Positions 1-8,169 are shown, counted from the stretch's first letter. The stretch: 64,000 nt of DNA from Nocardia sp. NBC_01503 (GCF_036327755.1 NZ_CP109596.1:186001-250000), one strand, 5' to 3'. The notes: generated from the letters alone by a model not told the origin. Translations and numbers: made by a program.

Positions 1-38
1 CGATCACGGCGCGAAGATATCTGTTGTGGCGAGGGTTA

Positions 39-683
39 TCACGGCTGCGAGATGCGGCTGAAGAAGCCGATACCGACGCCGATGGCGGCCGGAACACCGG
101 TCAGCACCAGGCCAGCGGCGGCACCCAGCGGGATACCGACCAGGGCGCCCGCCATGCAGCCGCCGATCCAACCGGGCAGCAGCACCGGGGTGCCGAGGAA
201 CGCGCCGATGGCGCAGCCGCCGATACCACCGATGAGGGTGCCGACCATGGTGCCGATGGCGGTGATGACACCGAACTGCGAGGAGGCGGCCGAGAAGGCG
301 GCGTCCTGATCGGCCTGGCTGGCCACATTCTGCAGCGGCAGATCGGCCGGGTGAGCGGCGGCCGGATCCATATTCGGGGTGAGCGTGGCGGTATTGCCGT
401 CGATCTGGGCCGCGATCGGGAAGGCCAGACCGTCCTTGATGAAGTTCAGCGGGAAGGCCGTGACCAGACCGCCCTGCGGATCGCGCACCTGGAACTGATC
501 ACCCTGGGTGGTCAGGGAGCCGATATCGGTCTTCAGAACCACGGACGCGCCTTCGATCTTGGCGTCGTAGTGGATGGCCGAGGCCTCCGGGGCGTCGGCG
601 GGGGCGGCATAGCTGGTGCCGGCGGTGATACCGAGGGCCGCGATGGCCAGGGCCGAGGTGGCGGCGAACTTCTTGAAACGCAT
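39..683 (-). CDS. Secreted DUF8020-type protein with glycine-rich hydrophobic C-terminus
   Basis: A 214-aa exported protein. Residues 1-26 form a signal peptide (MRFKKF start, hydrophobic core, cut near TSYA/AP). The middle (about 35-110) is a polar beta-rich domain with VVLKTDIGSLTTQGDQFQV and TAFPLNFIKDGL. The last 80 residues are rich in glycine and alanine, with GG, GA and GxxxG steps and two GGC motifs flanking GAFLGTPVLLPGWI; this looks like a membrane-inserting glycine zipper. I recognise the layout as the nocardial family called DUF8020 (from memory); its function is unknown. The ATG at 683 is preferred because it starts the signal peptide; the longer frame adds an Arg-rich non-signal segment. 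It is paralogous to the next gene upstream on the same strand. Confidence 0.85.
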   Translation of the reverse strand: MRFKKFAATSALAIAALGITAGTSYAAPADAPEASAIHYDAKIEGASVVLKTDIGSLTTQGDQFQVRDPQGGLVTAFPLNFIKDGLAFPIAAQIDGNTATLTPNMDPAAAHPADLPLQNVASQADQDAAFSAASSQFGVITAIGTMVGTLIGGIGGCAIGAFLGTPVLLPGWIGGCMAGALVGIPLGAAAGLVLTGVPAAIGVGIGFFSRISQP

Positions 684-889
684 GACTTCTCGTCGCTTTC
701 TGCAGCGGGCGGGACCCCTGTCTTGGGGAGCAGGTCCTCGTCGAGCACCTGAGAAGAAGCATCGTTTCAATGTGTTGCCGTGATGTTGCCGAACTATGGC
801 AACGATGGGTCGTCAAGCACGTTTCGGTTACAGTTCATGTTCAAACGGTCTTTTCAGGCCGGTTTAAGCAAACTTCCAGTACATGACTA

Positions 890-923
890 GGGCCCGTACC
901 AATCCTTGGATCGGTACGGGCCC
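890..923 (-). terminator. Hairpin terminator downstream of the second DUF8020-type gene
   Basis: GGGCCCGTACC at 890-900 pairs perfectly with GGTACGGGCCC at 913-923 around a 12-nt loop. It lies 23 bases past the stop at 946 of the minus-strand gene and separates the two paralogues, so each probably has its own transcript. There is no clear U-tract, as is common in actinobacteria. Confidence 0.7.
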
Positions 924-945
924 CTAGTGGTTCAGAGCGGTTCTA

Positions 946-1647
946 CTACTGGTTCGCGGGATCGTTGATGCGCTGGAAGAACCCGATGCCCACGATGATC
1001 GCGGCCGGAACGCCGGTCAGCACCAGGCCAGCGGCGGCACCCAGCGGGATACCGATCAGCGCGCCGGTGAAGCAGCCGCCGATCCAACCCGGCAGCAGTA
1101 CCGGGGTGCCGAGGAACGCGCCCAGCGCGCAACCGCCGATGCCGCCCACGAGGGTGCCGACCAGGGTGCCGACGGCGGTGATGACACCGAACTGCGAGCC
1201 CGCGGCCGATACCGCATCGTCGAATGCCTTCTGCTGCACGACCTGATGCACCGGCAGATCGGCGGGGCGGGCGGCGGCCGGATTCACATCCGGGGTCAGC
1301 ACGGCGCGCAGGCCGTCGATGGCGGCGTGGATCGGGTACTGCATGCCGTCCTTGACGAACCCGAGCGGGAACGCGGTAACCAGACCGCCCTTGTTGTCGA
1401 GCAGCTGGAACTGGTCATCCTCGGTGGTCATGACACCGGCATCGGTGGTCAGCACGACCGAATCGCCTTCGATGGCGGCATTCCAGTGAATGGACGGGAC
1501 CAGGCCGTCGACCGCCTGGTTGAGGCCGCCGACAATGTCGGGAACCGCGGGAAGAGCGGGAGCGGGAGCTGCGTGAACGGTTCCGGCAGTGATGCCGAGA
1601 GCCGCGATAACCATGGCCGATGTTGCGGCAACCTTGCTGAACTTCAT
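946..1647 (-). CDS. Secreted DUF8020-type protein, paralogue of the 39-683 product
   Basis: A 233-aa exported protein with signal peptide MKFSKVAATSAMVIAALGIT followed by an AP-rich cut region. The polar domain carries VVLTTDAGVMTTEDDQFQL and a C-terminal glycine/alanine hydrophobic region has the same two GGC motifs as its neighbour (GGCALGAFLGTPVLLPGWIGG). It differs mainly by about 20 extra residues after the signal peptide. A GTG lies directly before the ATG at 1647; the ATG is preferred because GGAAAG sits at a usable distance. The tandem copies, diverged mostly outside the C-terminus, suggest local duplication with the hydrophobic part under constraint. A role in the mycolate outer layer is only inference. 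Confidence 0.85.
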   Translation of the reverse strand: MKFSKVAATSAMVIAALGITAGTVHAAPAPALPAVPDIVGGLNQAVDGLVPSIHWNAAIEGDSVVLTTDAGVMTTEDDQFQLLDNKGGLVTAFPLGFVKDGMQYPIHAAIDGLRAVLTPDVNPAAARPADLPVHQVVQQKAFDDAVSAAGSQFGVITAVGTLVGTLVGGIGGCALGAFLGTPVLLPGWIGGCFTGALIGIPLGAAAGLVLTGVPAAIIVGIGFFQRINDPANQ

Positions 1648-1878
1648 CACTTCGTTTGCTTTCCTTGCTCGAACACTGACGGGAATTCGGTTTCAGGGCC
1701 TTTCAAAGCTCCCTAGTCAAGTGTCCAGGAATAAGTTACTGATAGGTAGCTAAGAAAGCGTATTGATAGCGGAAGTCACTGACCGTGCGGATATGTGACC
1801 CGGGCGACCCATCCGCTCCTCTCGACCGCGGGGCGCGGTCCATACTGTTCGCATCCGACCAAGATCGAAAGGTGTGGA

Positions 1879-2859
1879 ATGGCCGAGACCATGCGTGCCG
1901 TCGTTCTCGATGCGCCGGGGCCTCCCGAGGCCCTGCGAATTCGTGATCTTCCGATTCCCGTACCCGCACCCGGACAGGTACTGATACGGGTGAAGGCGTT
2001 CGGTATCAACCGCTCCGAACTGCACACCCGGCTGGGATTGGCCGAGGGCGTGGTCTTTCCGCGCGTACTCGGCATCGAGGCCGCGGGCATCGTCGAGGCG
2101 TGCCCCGGCGGCGAGTTCGAGCCCGGACAGCAGGTCGCCACGCTCATGGGCGGTATGGGCCGCACCTTCGACGGCGGCTATGCCGAGTACACGTGTGTGC
2201 CCGCGGGACAGGTGATTCCGTTCCGGAGCGAACTGCCCTGGGCCACCCTCGGCGCGATCCCGGAGATGCTGCAGACCTCCTACGGCTCACTCACCGTCGG
2301 CCTGGACGCCCAGCCCGGTCAGTCGATTCTGATTCGCGGCGGCACCTCCTCCATCGGCATGTGCACCACGGTGCTGGCCAAACAGCGCGGTATGACCGTG
2401 CTGGCCACCACACGCAATCCGGACAAGACCGAGGCGCTGCATAGCATCGGGGTCGACCACGTCCTGCTGGACAAGGGCGAGGTGGCGCCCGCCGCCCGCG
2501 CGATCATCGATGGCGGTGTGGATGTGGCGCTCGAACTCGTCGGCACCCCGACTCTCCCGGATACCTTGCGCGCCACCCGTTTCCACGGCGTTGTCTGCTT
2601 CACCGGCATGCTGTCGAACCAATGGACGGTCGAGAACTTCTATCCCATCGGCTACCTGCCACGTGGGGTCCGCCTCGCCGGTTACGGCGGCGAGGCCGGT
2701 GATCTGCCCGCCGCGGTTCTCCAGGACTTCCTGGATGCCGTCGCCGCCGGGACAGTGATCGTGCCCATCAGCGAGGTCTTCACCATGGACCGGATTCAGC
2801 AGGCACACAGGATTATGGAATCCGGCAGTGCGACAGGAAAACTCGTCGTCACCACCTGA
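1879..2859 (+). CDS. Zinc-independent quinone oxidoreductase-type alcohol dehydrogenase
   Basis: A 326-aa medium-chain dehydrogenase/reductase. The N-terminal GroES-like domain has PAPGQVLIRVKAFGINRSEL and PRVLGIEAAGIV; the Rossmann domain has the NADPH loop GGTSSIGMCTTVLAKQRG near residues 150-165. The structural-zinc cysteine cluster and GHE catalytic motif of zinc alcohol dehydrogenases are absent, so the quinone oxidoreductase branch fits best (NADPH-dependent reduction of quinones or enones). The ATG at 1879 follows GAAAGG and begins the conserved MRAVV strand; the longer frame adds an unrelated leader. It is transcribed away from the DUF8020 genes and appears monocistronic. Confidence 0.85.
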   Translation: MAETMRAVVLDAPGPPEALRIRDLPIPVPAPGQVLIRVKAFGINRSELHTRLGLAEGVVFPRVLGIEAAGIVEACPGGEFEPGQQVATLMGGMGRTFDGGYAEYTCVPAGQVIPFRSELPWATLGAIPEMLQTSYGSLTVGLDAQPGQSILIRGGTSSIGMCTTVLAKQRGMTVLATTRNPDKTEALHSIGVDHVLLDKGEVAPAARAIIDGGVDVALELVGTPTLPDTLRATRFHGVVCFTGMLSNQWTVENFYPIGYLPRGVRLAGYGGEAGDLPAAVLQDFLDAVAAGTVIVPISEVFTMDRIQQAHRIMESGSATGKLVVTT

Positions 2860-2864
2860 TTCCG

Positions 2865-3038
2865 CTAGTACATGCAGCCCGCGACCTCCGGATAGTCACA
2901 GCGAGAAGTCGTCGGGTCCGGGCCGGAGTCCTGGACATAGTGCAGAAGCTGTCCGTTCGGGCCGGTGGCGCACGCCATTTCATAGGCGTGCTGATGTCCC
3001 ACGCACGCGACATAGTGAGTGCATTTGGTGGGGTTGCG
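2865..3038 (-). pseudogene. Remnant of a small chitin-binding (CBM14/peritrophin-like) protein
   Basis: This minus-strand frame of 57 codons begins right after a TAG (3039-3041) and has no start codon before its first cysteine. It reads RNPTKCTHYVACVGHQHAYE, then MACATGPNGQLLHYV, and ends in SRCDYPEVAGCMY. The order C, YxxC, AC..G..L, C.YP..V.GC matches the peritrophin-A/CBM14 cysteine framework, but the first cysteine, the upstream GxYP segment and the signal peptide are missing. I read it as the C-terminal part of a secreted carbohydrate-binding protein whose 5' end has been lost. It overlaps the start of the facing thioredoxin-like gene. Confidence 0.55.
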
Positions 3039-3606
3039 CTACCCTCGGCTTCCCGCACCGCTGCCCCTCGACCGCACCGCTCTGATAACGGTGACTGTCG
3101 CCGTAGTGACAGTTCAACTCTGGCAGGGCTCGGCGCTGCGCCGACTACGACGCGAGCGGGGCGTCCCCGTTCCCACCGCGTCGACGCCCAGCCAACTCCC
3201 GATCGGGTCGCTCGCACCGGGATTCACGCTCCCCGCGGCGCTCGGAACACCGGCGAGCCTGCGCGATCTGCTCGCGAGCGGTCATCCTCAGATCCTGCTC
3301 TTCCTGCATCACGGTTGTGGCCCGTGCCGCCAGTTGGCCGATGAATTGGCGTCCTGGACAACCAAACTCGACGGCCGCGTCGACCTCACCGTTATCGGCT
3401 CGGGCACCCTTGCCGACAATGCGCTCTGGTCCGAGGAGTACGGCCTTACCCGCTACCTGGTCCAGGAGTACCGGGAGGTGGCCGACCGTTACGCCGTTCG
3501 CGGCACCCCCACCGCCATCGAAATCTCCTCGGACGGTCGAATCGCCACCGGCCAAGCCTTCGGTACCGCCGCCATTCGCACGTTGCTGGAATCCGCCACC
3601 GGCTGA
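3019..3606 (+). CDS. Membrane-anchored thioredoxin-like/TlpA-type protein
   Basis: Up to 195 aa. A hydrophobic anchor near residues 20-37 (TALITVTVAVVTVQLW) is followed by an Arg-rich stretch and an extracytoplasmic thioredoxin fold. LPIGSLAPGFTLP is the usual first strand of AhpC/TSA-Redoxin proteins; the redox motif is GCGPCRQL (CxxC near residues 100-103), and the cis-proline loop is RGTPTAIEI. The fold suggests a thiol-disulfide exchange protein such as the MauD/TlpA-like group. The start is uncertain: GTG 3019 lies inside the chitin-binding remnant, and GTG 3091 falls inside the anchor. The N-terminus may itself be truncated. Confidence 0.75.
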   Translation: MHLVGLRYPRLPAPLPLDRTALITVTVAVVTVQLWQGSALRRLRRERGVPVPTASTPSQLPIGSLAPGFTLPAALGTPASLRDLLASGHPQILLFLHHGCGPCRQLADELASWTTKLDGRVDLTVIGSGTLADNALWSEEYGLTRYLVQEYREVADRYAVRGTPTAIEISSDGRIATGQAFGTAAIRTLLESATG

Positions 3607-3637
3607 GGTACGGGGTTGGCCCCGCCTACGTGCTGTT

Positions 3638-3674
3638 ATGAACAACTGTCTATAGTATTTAGACAACCGTTCAT
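3638..3674. promoter_or_regulatory. Inverted-repeat operator upstream of the DUF1304/TetR operon
   Basis: ATGAACAACTGTCTA (3638-3652) and TAGACAACCGTTCAT (3660-3674) are inverted copies matching at 12 of 15 positions around a 7-bp AT-rich centre. The inner TGTCTA and outer ATGAAC half-sites are perfect. The site ends 17 bp before the ATG at 3691, so it overlaps the promoter or leader. It is the obvious binding site for the TetR protein encoded at 4050-4628 (inference). Confidence 0.7.
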
Positions 3675-3690
3675 TAACTGAGGAGGGCTC

Positions 3691-4053
3691 ATGGGGACCG
3701 TTGCCGTCGTACTGGTCGCACTAGTGGCCGCGCTGCACGCGTACATCCTGGTGTTGGAGATGTTCCTGTGGGACAAGGCGCCGGGACGGAAGTTGTCCGG
3801 ATTCGATGCCGAGATGGCGGTCGCCACCAAACCACTGGCCGCGAATCAAGGGCTCTACAACGGATTTCTGGCGGCCGGCCTGGTGTGGGGTTTGATCCTG
3901 GGCGGCGATGCCGGACATGACGTGCAGGTGTTCTTCACACTCTGCGTGGTGATCGCGGGCGTCTACGGTGCTCTCACGGCGAATCGGCGAATTCTCTTCG
4001 CGCAGGCCCTACCCGGCGCGTTGGCGCTGGCCGCGGTTCTCATCGCCGGGTGA
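3691..4053 (+). CDS. DUF1304 family integral membrane protein
   Basis: A 120-aa protein with four predicted membrane helices (about 3-24, 51-70, 75-95, 100-119). Its features match my memory of the DUF1304 family: VAALHAYILVLEMFLW at the N-terminus, ANQGLYNGFLAAGL in helix 2, and VYGALTANRRILF before the last helix. The function is unknown. A strong ribosome site (GAGGAGG) lies 6 nt before the ATG. The stop overlaps the start of the TetR gene, so the two are probably translated together and controlled by the inverted repeat at 3638-3674. Confidence 0.88.
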   Translation: MGTVAVVLVALVAALHAYILVLEMFLWDKAPGRKLSGFDAEMAVATKPLAANQGLYNGFLAAGLVWGLILGGDAGHDVQVFFTLCVVIAGVYGALTANRRILFAQALPGALALAAVLIAG

Positions 4054-4628
4054 GCGTTATGGGGGACCCGCGGGCCGAACGCACTCGCGGCAAGCTGCGA
4101 CAGGCGCTGTTCGACGAGTGCGCGGAACGGCCGCTGGAGCAGGTGAGCGTATCGGCGGTGGTACGGCGGGCGCGAGTGAGCCGGGGGGCGTTCTATCTGC
4201 ATTACCCGGATCTCGAGACCCTCGCCGTGGATGCCTGCGCGGAGGTGGTCCGCGATGGGGTGGAGGCGCTGCACGCCTGGCGCGGAATCCCCGATCCGGA
4301 TACGCCGCCGGGCGCTCTGCTCGATTTCTTCCGCGTCATCGAACACAGTGCCGCGCTGTACCGAACCCTGTTGCGCCCCGGCGGTTCCGGGCCGTTGGGT
4401 GAGCTGCTCCACCGCGAACTGCGCGAACGCTCCAGACAGGAGCGGCTGCTGATCGATGCCCCCGCCGCCGATCTGATCGCCTCGGCGGTGGCGGGCACCT
4501 TCACCGGTGTGCTGGCCGACTGGTTGCACGGTCTGATCGACGCCGATGCCGATGCGGTCGCCGCGCGGGTGTGGCGGCTGCTGATCGCACTGCACCGCAC
4601 CTCGCCACCTCCCCCGGGCCACCGATAA
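4050..4628 (+). CDS. TetR family regulator of the DUF1304 operon
   Basis: A 192-aa protein. The N-terminal HTH (about 15-60) reads RGKLRQALFDECAERPLEQV, then VVRRARVSRGAFYLHYPDLE, a typical TetR recognition helix ending. The C-terminal helical ligand domain has no clear specificity signature. GTG at 4050 overlaps the upstream TGA (GTGA), giving translational coupling; ATG at 4059 is the alternative. Probably autoregulatory through the operator at 3638-3674 (inference). Confidence 0.85.
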   Translation: MSVMGDPRAERTRGKLRQALFDECAERPLEQVSVSAVVRRARVSRGAFYLHYPDLETLAVDACAEVVRDGVEALHAWRGIPDPDTPPGALLDFFRVIEHSAALYRTLLRPGGSGPLGELLHRELRERSRQERLLIDAPAADLIASAVAGTFTGVLADWLHGLIDADADAVAARVWRLLIALHRTSPPPPGHR

Positions 4629-4645
4629 CCGGTTACGGTGGCCTG

Positions 4646-5647
4646 ATGAACGAACCCGCGATCTCACCGCTGCGCATCGGCATCCTCGGCGCGGCGCGTA
4701 TCGCACCCGCGGCTCTGATCAACCCGGCGAAGTCGAATCCGGAGGTCCAGGTCGCGGCGGTCGCCGCCCGAAACACCGCCCGCGCGAAGGCTTATGCGAA
4801 CAAGCACGGTATCGCCCAGATCTACGACGACTACGACGAACTCGTCACCGCACCCGACCTCGACGCCGTCTACATCCCGCTGCCGAATGGCTTGCACGGC
4901 AAATGGACTCGCGCCGCGCTCGCCGCCGGCAAGCATGTGCTGTGTGAGAAGCCGTTCACCGCCGATGCCGCCGAAGCCCGCGAAATCGCGGACCTGGCAA
5001 AGGATTCCGATCGCGTGGTGATGGAGGCATTCCACTACCGCTATCACCCATTGACCCTCGCGGCCGAAAACATCATCGCCTCAGGAGAATTGGGCAAACT
5101 CCAACGCGTTGAAACCGCCTTCTGCTTCCCGCTTCCCCGGTTCTCCGATATCCGCTACAACTACGACCTGGCCGGCGGCGCACTCATGGACGCGGGCTGC
5201 TACGCGGTCCACATGGCGCGCGTGCTCGGCGGCGAAACCCCCGAAGTCACCGCGGCACAGGCGAAAGTCCGCGACCCCCGCATCGATCGCGCCATGCGCG
5301 CGGACCTGCGCTTCCCCAGCGGCCACACCGGCAGCATCCGCTGCTCCATGTGGTCCTCGGACATCCTGCGCGTCAGCGCCCGCGTAATCGGCGACCAGGG
5401 CGAACTACATATCCTCAACCCCATCGGCCCCCAACTCCCCCACCGCCTCACCGTCCGCTCCCCCCACGGCAAGCGCACCCAACGCTTCACCCACCGCCCC
5501 ACCTACGCCTTCCAATTGGAAGCCTTCGCCGCCGCCGTCCTACGCGGCGAACCGGTGAAAACCCCACCCGAGGATGCGGTCGCCAATATGACCGTCATCG
5601 ACGCCATCTACGAAGCCGCGGGCCTACCCCTGCGTCGGCCCAGCTGA
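4646..5647 (+). CDS. Gfo/Idh/MocA family NAD(P)-dependent oxidoreductase
   Basis: A 333-aa protein. The N-terminal Rossmann fold begins LRIGILGAARIAPAAL; the family motif HVLCEKPFT lies near residues 97-105, its lysine being the usual catalytic residue. The C-terminal alpha/beta domain contains GGALMDAGCYAVHMARVLGG, matching the GG.l.D.G.Y.v family block. The substrate, probably a sugar or inositol derivative or a dihydrodiol, cannot be told. The ATG at 4646 is preferred; it lies 17 bases past the TetR stop and may be read from the same transcript. Confidence 0.85.
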   Translation: MNEPAISPLRIGILGAARIAPAALINPAKSNPEVQVAAVAARNTARAKAYANKHGIAQIYDDYDELVTAPDLDAVYIPLPNGLHGKWTRAALAAGKHVLCEKPFTADAAEAREIADLAKDSDRVVMEAFHYRYHPLTLAAENIIASGELGKLQRVETAFCFPLPRFSDIRYNYDLAGGALMDAGCYAVHMARVLGGETPEVTAAQAKVRDPRIDRAMRADLRFPSGHTGSIRCSMWSSDILRVSARVIGDQGELHILNPIGPQLPHRLTVRSPHGKRTQRFTHRPTYAFQLEAFAAAVLRGEPVKTPPEDAVANMTVIDAIYEAAGLPLRRPS

Positions 5648-5662
5648 GCCAGCGGTATTCGA

Positions 5663-6775
5663 CTAGCCTTCGGCGGCGAGTTGGCCGCAGGCGGCGGCGA
5701 TTTCCTGGCCTCGGGTGTCGCGGACGGTGCAGGGGACGCCCTGCGCCTCCACGCGGCGGACGAATTCGCGCTCGACGGGTTTCGGGGAGGCGTCCCATTT
5801 GGAGCCCGGGGTCGGGTTCAGGGGGATCAGATTCACGTGGACTCGGGAGCCGAGGGCCTTGTGGAGCTTCTGGCCCAGCATGTCGGCTCGCCAGGGCTGG
5901 TCGTTGATGTCTCGGATCAAGGCGTATTCGATGGAGACTCGGCGGCCGGATTTGTCGGCGTAATACCTTGCGGCGTCCAGAACTTCGGCAACGGACCAGC
6001 GGTTGTTGACCGGGACCAGGGTGTCGCGGAGTTCGTCGTCAGGGGTGTGCAGGGAGACGGCGAGGGTTACGGACATGTTCTCGTCGGCCAATTTGCGGAT
6101 GGCGGGGGCCAGTCCGACGGTGGAGACCACGACGCTGCGCTGGGAGATGCCCAGGCCGTCGGGGGCGGGCGAGGTGATGCGGCGGACCGCGTTCACCACG
6201 CGCTTGTAGTTGGCGAGAGGTTCACCCATGCCCATGAAGACGATGTTCGACAGGCGACCCGGACCACCCGGGACCTCACCGTCGCGCAGGGATGCGGCGG
6301 CGGCGCGCACCTGGTCGACGATTTCGGCGGTGGAGAGGTTGCGGGTCAGGCCCGCTTGGCCGGTGGCGCAGAACGGGCAGGCCATTCCGCAGCCCGCCTG
6401 GCTGGAGATGCAGAGGGTATTGCGGTCGGTGTAGCGCATCAGGACGCTCTCCAGGAGCGTGCCGTCACCCGCGCGCCACAGCGTCTTGCGGGTGCTGCCG
6501 TCATCGCAGACCACATGCCGGACCTCGGTCAGCAGCGGCGGGAACAGCGCCTCGCCGACCTTGGCGCGCATGGCCTCGGGCAGATCGGTCATCTGGGCCG
6601 GATCGGCGACCAGACGACCGTAGTACTGGCGCGCGATCTGATCGGCGCGGAACTTGGGGAGCCCGAGCTCCTCGACGGCCGCCTTGCGTTCCTGCGGATC
6701 GAGGTCGGCGAGATGCCGGGGCGGCAGGCCACGGCGGGGGGCGTCGAACACGAGGGGCACGGGGATGGCAGTCAT
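5663..6775 (-). CDS. rlmN: Dual-specificity 23S rRNA A2503/tRNA A37 C2-methyltransferase RlmN
   Basis: A 370-aa radical-SAM enzyme. The iron-sulfur cluster motif CxxxCxxC occurs in [19 protein letters not shown]. Other family blocks are [17 protein letters not shown], the SAM-contacting [10 protein letters not shown], and a C-terminal cysteine in [17 protein letters not shown] that belongs to the methyl-Cys pair. It methylates A2503 in the peptidyl-transferase centre. ATG 6775 is chosen because the longer frame adds a hydrophobic segment with no place in the family. It lies left of cdsA in the expected order, but accessory genes have come between them. Confidence 0.95.
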   Translation of the reverse strand: MTAIPVPLVFDAPRRGLPPRHLADLDPQERKAAVEELGLPKFRADQIARQYYGRLVADPAQMTDLPEAMRAKVGEALFPPLLTEVRHVVCDDGSTRKTLWRAGDGTLLESVLMRYTDRNTLCISSQAGCGMACPFCATGQAGLTRNLSTAEIVDQVRAAAASLRDGEVPGGPGRLSNIVFMGMGEPLANYKRVVNAVRRITSPAPDGLGISQRSVVVSTVGLAPAIRKLADENMSVTLAVSLHTPDDELRDTLVPVNNRWSVAEVLDAARYYADKSGRRVSIEYALIRDINDQPWRADMLGQKLHKALGSRVHVNLIPLNPTPGSKWDASPKPVEREFVRRVEAQGVPCTVRDTRGQEIAAACGQLAAEG

Positions 6776-6911
6776 AGCCCTTCCAGTGTTCCATCCGAAC
6801 AGCCGTTTCGGGCGTGCGGGGTGCGATGCGCTCATCACATTCGCCGTGAGACCGGCAACAGTGCGCTGGCTAACACTCAGCAGAAACGACATATAGCCGA
6901 TAAGGGGCAAT

Positions 6912-7274
6912 ATGCGTGCAACGGTCATAGCAATCGGCAATGATAAAGCAATGACCGCTGACGCCGCACCGACCGCCGGGTCTGAGCCGACCCCGAATAC
7001 CGGGAACACCAAGAACAAGGGCCAGGGCGTCCTCAAAACCCGCGCCGGCTACGCCTGGGTCGGCCTCGTCATCGCCGCCCTGCTCGGCATCGTCGTACTG
7101 ATCTTCATCCTGCAGAACCTGGAACAGGCGCATGTCACCCTGTTCGCCTGGGATTGGAACCTGCCAATCGGCGTACTGGTGCTGCTCTCGGTGTTCGCCG
7201 GCGCGCTCTTCACAGCACTCGTCGGCGGCTACCGCATTCTGCAGCTGCGCCGCGCCACCAAGAAGCACGGCTGA
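6912..7274 (+). CDS. LapA-like (DUF1049) membrane protein
   Basis: A 120-aa protein with a disordered polar N-terminus (to about 42), then two membrane helices: [19 protein letters not shown] and [19 protein letters not shown]. Between them [16 protein letters not shown] is the hallmark lapA block, and a basic tail (RRATKKHG) follows. AAGGGG precedes ATG 6912 at good distance; ATG 6951 is the alternative. Transcribed divergently from rlmN. The family is linked to lipopolysaccharide assembly in Gram-negatives; its role in actinobacteria is not established. Confidence 0.85.
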   Translation: MRATVIAIGNDKAMTADAAPTAGSEPTPNTGNTKNKGQGVLKTRAGYAWVGLVIAALLGIVVLIFILQNLEQAHVTLFAWDWNLPIGVLVLLSVFAGALFTALVGGYRILQLRRATKKHG

Positions 7275-7277
7275 CCG

Positions 7278-7444
7278 CTACCACACTCCCGCCAACAGCA
7301 GATCGTCCGCGGACTTACGGTATTGCCCAGGGGCAGTACCGTATTCGCGTTTGAACGCCTTGCCGAAGGCATACTCCGAGCCGCCCCGGTACGACGGGCC
7401 ACACTCGCGAGCGGCGCATCGGTATCGCGCAGCAGCCAGGTCAA
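7278..7444 (-). pseudogene. Frameshifted C-terminal remnant of an AraC family regulator
   Basis: One frame reads TWLLRDTDAPLASVARRTG (the end of the first AraC HTH and start of the second). The next frame continues GGSEYAFGKAFKREYGTAP and GQYRKSADDLLLAGVW before the stop at 7278. In intact relatives these form one frame, RTGYGSEYAF; here one base appears to be missing at the junction. The part between TW and LLRDTDAP is also shorter than usual. Everything upstream of the HTH pair is gone, so this is not a working regulator. Confidence 0.65.
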
Positions 7445-7499
7445 CGAACGCGGACGGCAACATGGAGTCCAGGCGATCCACGATGCCGCCGTGGCCGCC
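7445..7499 (-). pseudogene. Fragment of a second cdsA 3' end
   Basis: Translation gives GGHGGIVDRLDSMLPSAF, which matches GHGGIMDRLDSMLPSAF near the C-terminus of the intact CdsA encoded at 8851-9999. The DNA is clearly similar but not identical, so this is a diverged or foreign copy rather than a recent duplicate. It lies in the same orientation as the intact gene and runs directly into the AraC remnant. Together the copies flank the F420-reductase/TetR module. Confidence 0.6.
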
Positions 7500-7506
7500 G
7501 ACTCCG

Positions 7507-8136
7507 CTACCCGGCCAGCGCCTCGCCCCGACGGTCGAGTCGAACGTGCACGGTCAGTAGATCGGCGCCGAGCACGCGCACATTGAGCGCATTGAACGCG
7601 CGCAATGGATGCCAGGCGATGATGCGCCGCTGCCGGGCGAGCGGATCATCATCGGGCATGACGGTGGCGAGGCCCGGCACCCAGCGATAACGCAGCCCGA
7701 TGCGCAACCGCACCCGCACGCGTGGATCCTGCTGAATATTGCGGACGTATCCGGCGCGAGTGCCGTGTTCGGCAATGATCCAGAACGAGTTCCCCTCGCG
7801 GCCGTTCCCCACCGGGACCCGGCGAATCTCGCCGGTCCGACGTCCCCGAGTCTCCAGAATCGCCAGTCCGAGCGGGTTCACCCCGATGGCGAGCAACATA
7901 CGCATCAGCGGATTGACGGTGTACCGCTGCACCGTCCGGATGATCAGCACCTTCGCCCGTCGACTGTGGCACGTGAGCGCCAACAACCCGAGGTAGACCG
8001 CACTCTGGACGAGCGAGGCGATGGGGCTCTGACCCGGCAGCAGCACGAAGGGCCCCCATACCAGCACGTTCGCCACGATTGTTCCGGTAAGCAGGCCACG
8101 CGGCACGCGGAACCCAGGAACTTTGATCGGCACCAT
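7507..8136 (-). CDS. Deazaflavin (F420)-dependent nitroreductase family protein
   Basis: A 209-aa protein. Two hydrophobic segments occupy the first 60 residues (GTIVANVLVWGPFVLLPG and SLVQSAVYLGLLALT). The C-terminal half has the DUF385 core: LETRGRRTGEIRRVPVG, SFWIIAEHGTRAGYVRNIQQ and RVRVRLRIGLRYRWVPG. The family binds F420H2 and reduces nitro or enone compounds; the hydrophobic N-terminal extension suggests membrane association. GAAGGG precedes ATG 8136. Transcribed divergently from the TetR gene at 8224, with repeats between them. Confidence 0.82.
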   Translation of the reverse strand: MVPIKVPGFRVPRGLLTGTIVANVLVWGPFVLLPGQSPIASLVQSAVYLGLLALTCHSRRAKVLIIRTVQRYTVNPLMRMLLAIGVNPLGLAILETRGRRTGEIRRVPVGNGREGNSFWIIAEHGTRAGYVRNIQQDPRVRVRLRIGLRYRWVPGLATVMPDDDPLARQRRIIAWHPLRAFNALNVRVLGADLLTVHVRLDRRGEALAG

Positions 8137-8169
8137 GGCCAATTCCCTTCGAGCACAATGAGATTTAAA

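Noticed and set aside
5681-6943. 420-codon plus-strand open frame opposite rlmN
   Set aside because: Antisense shadow of a certain RlmN gene; Gly/Asp-rich composition is typical of reversed GC-rich coding DNA.
6776-7036. N-terminal extension of RlmN with a hydrophobic segment
   Set aside because: The family has no membrane part; the extension overlaps the divergent lapA-like gene and its promoter.
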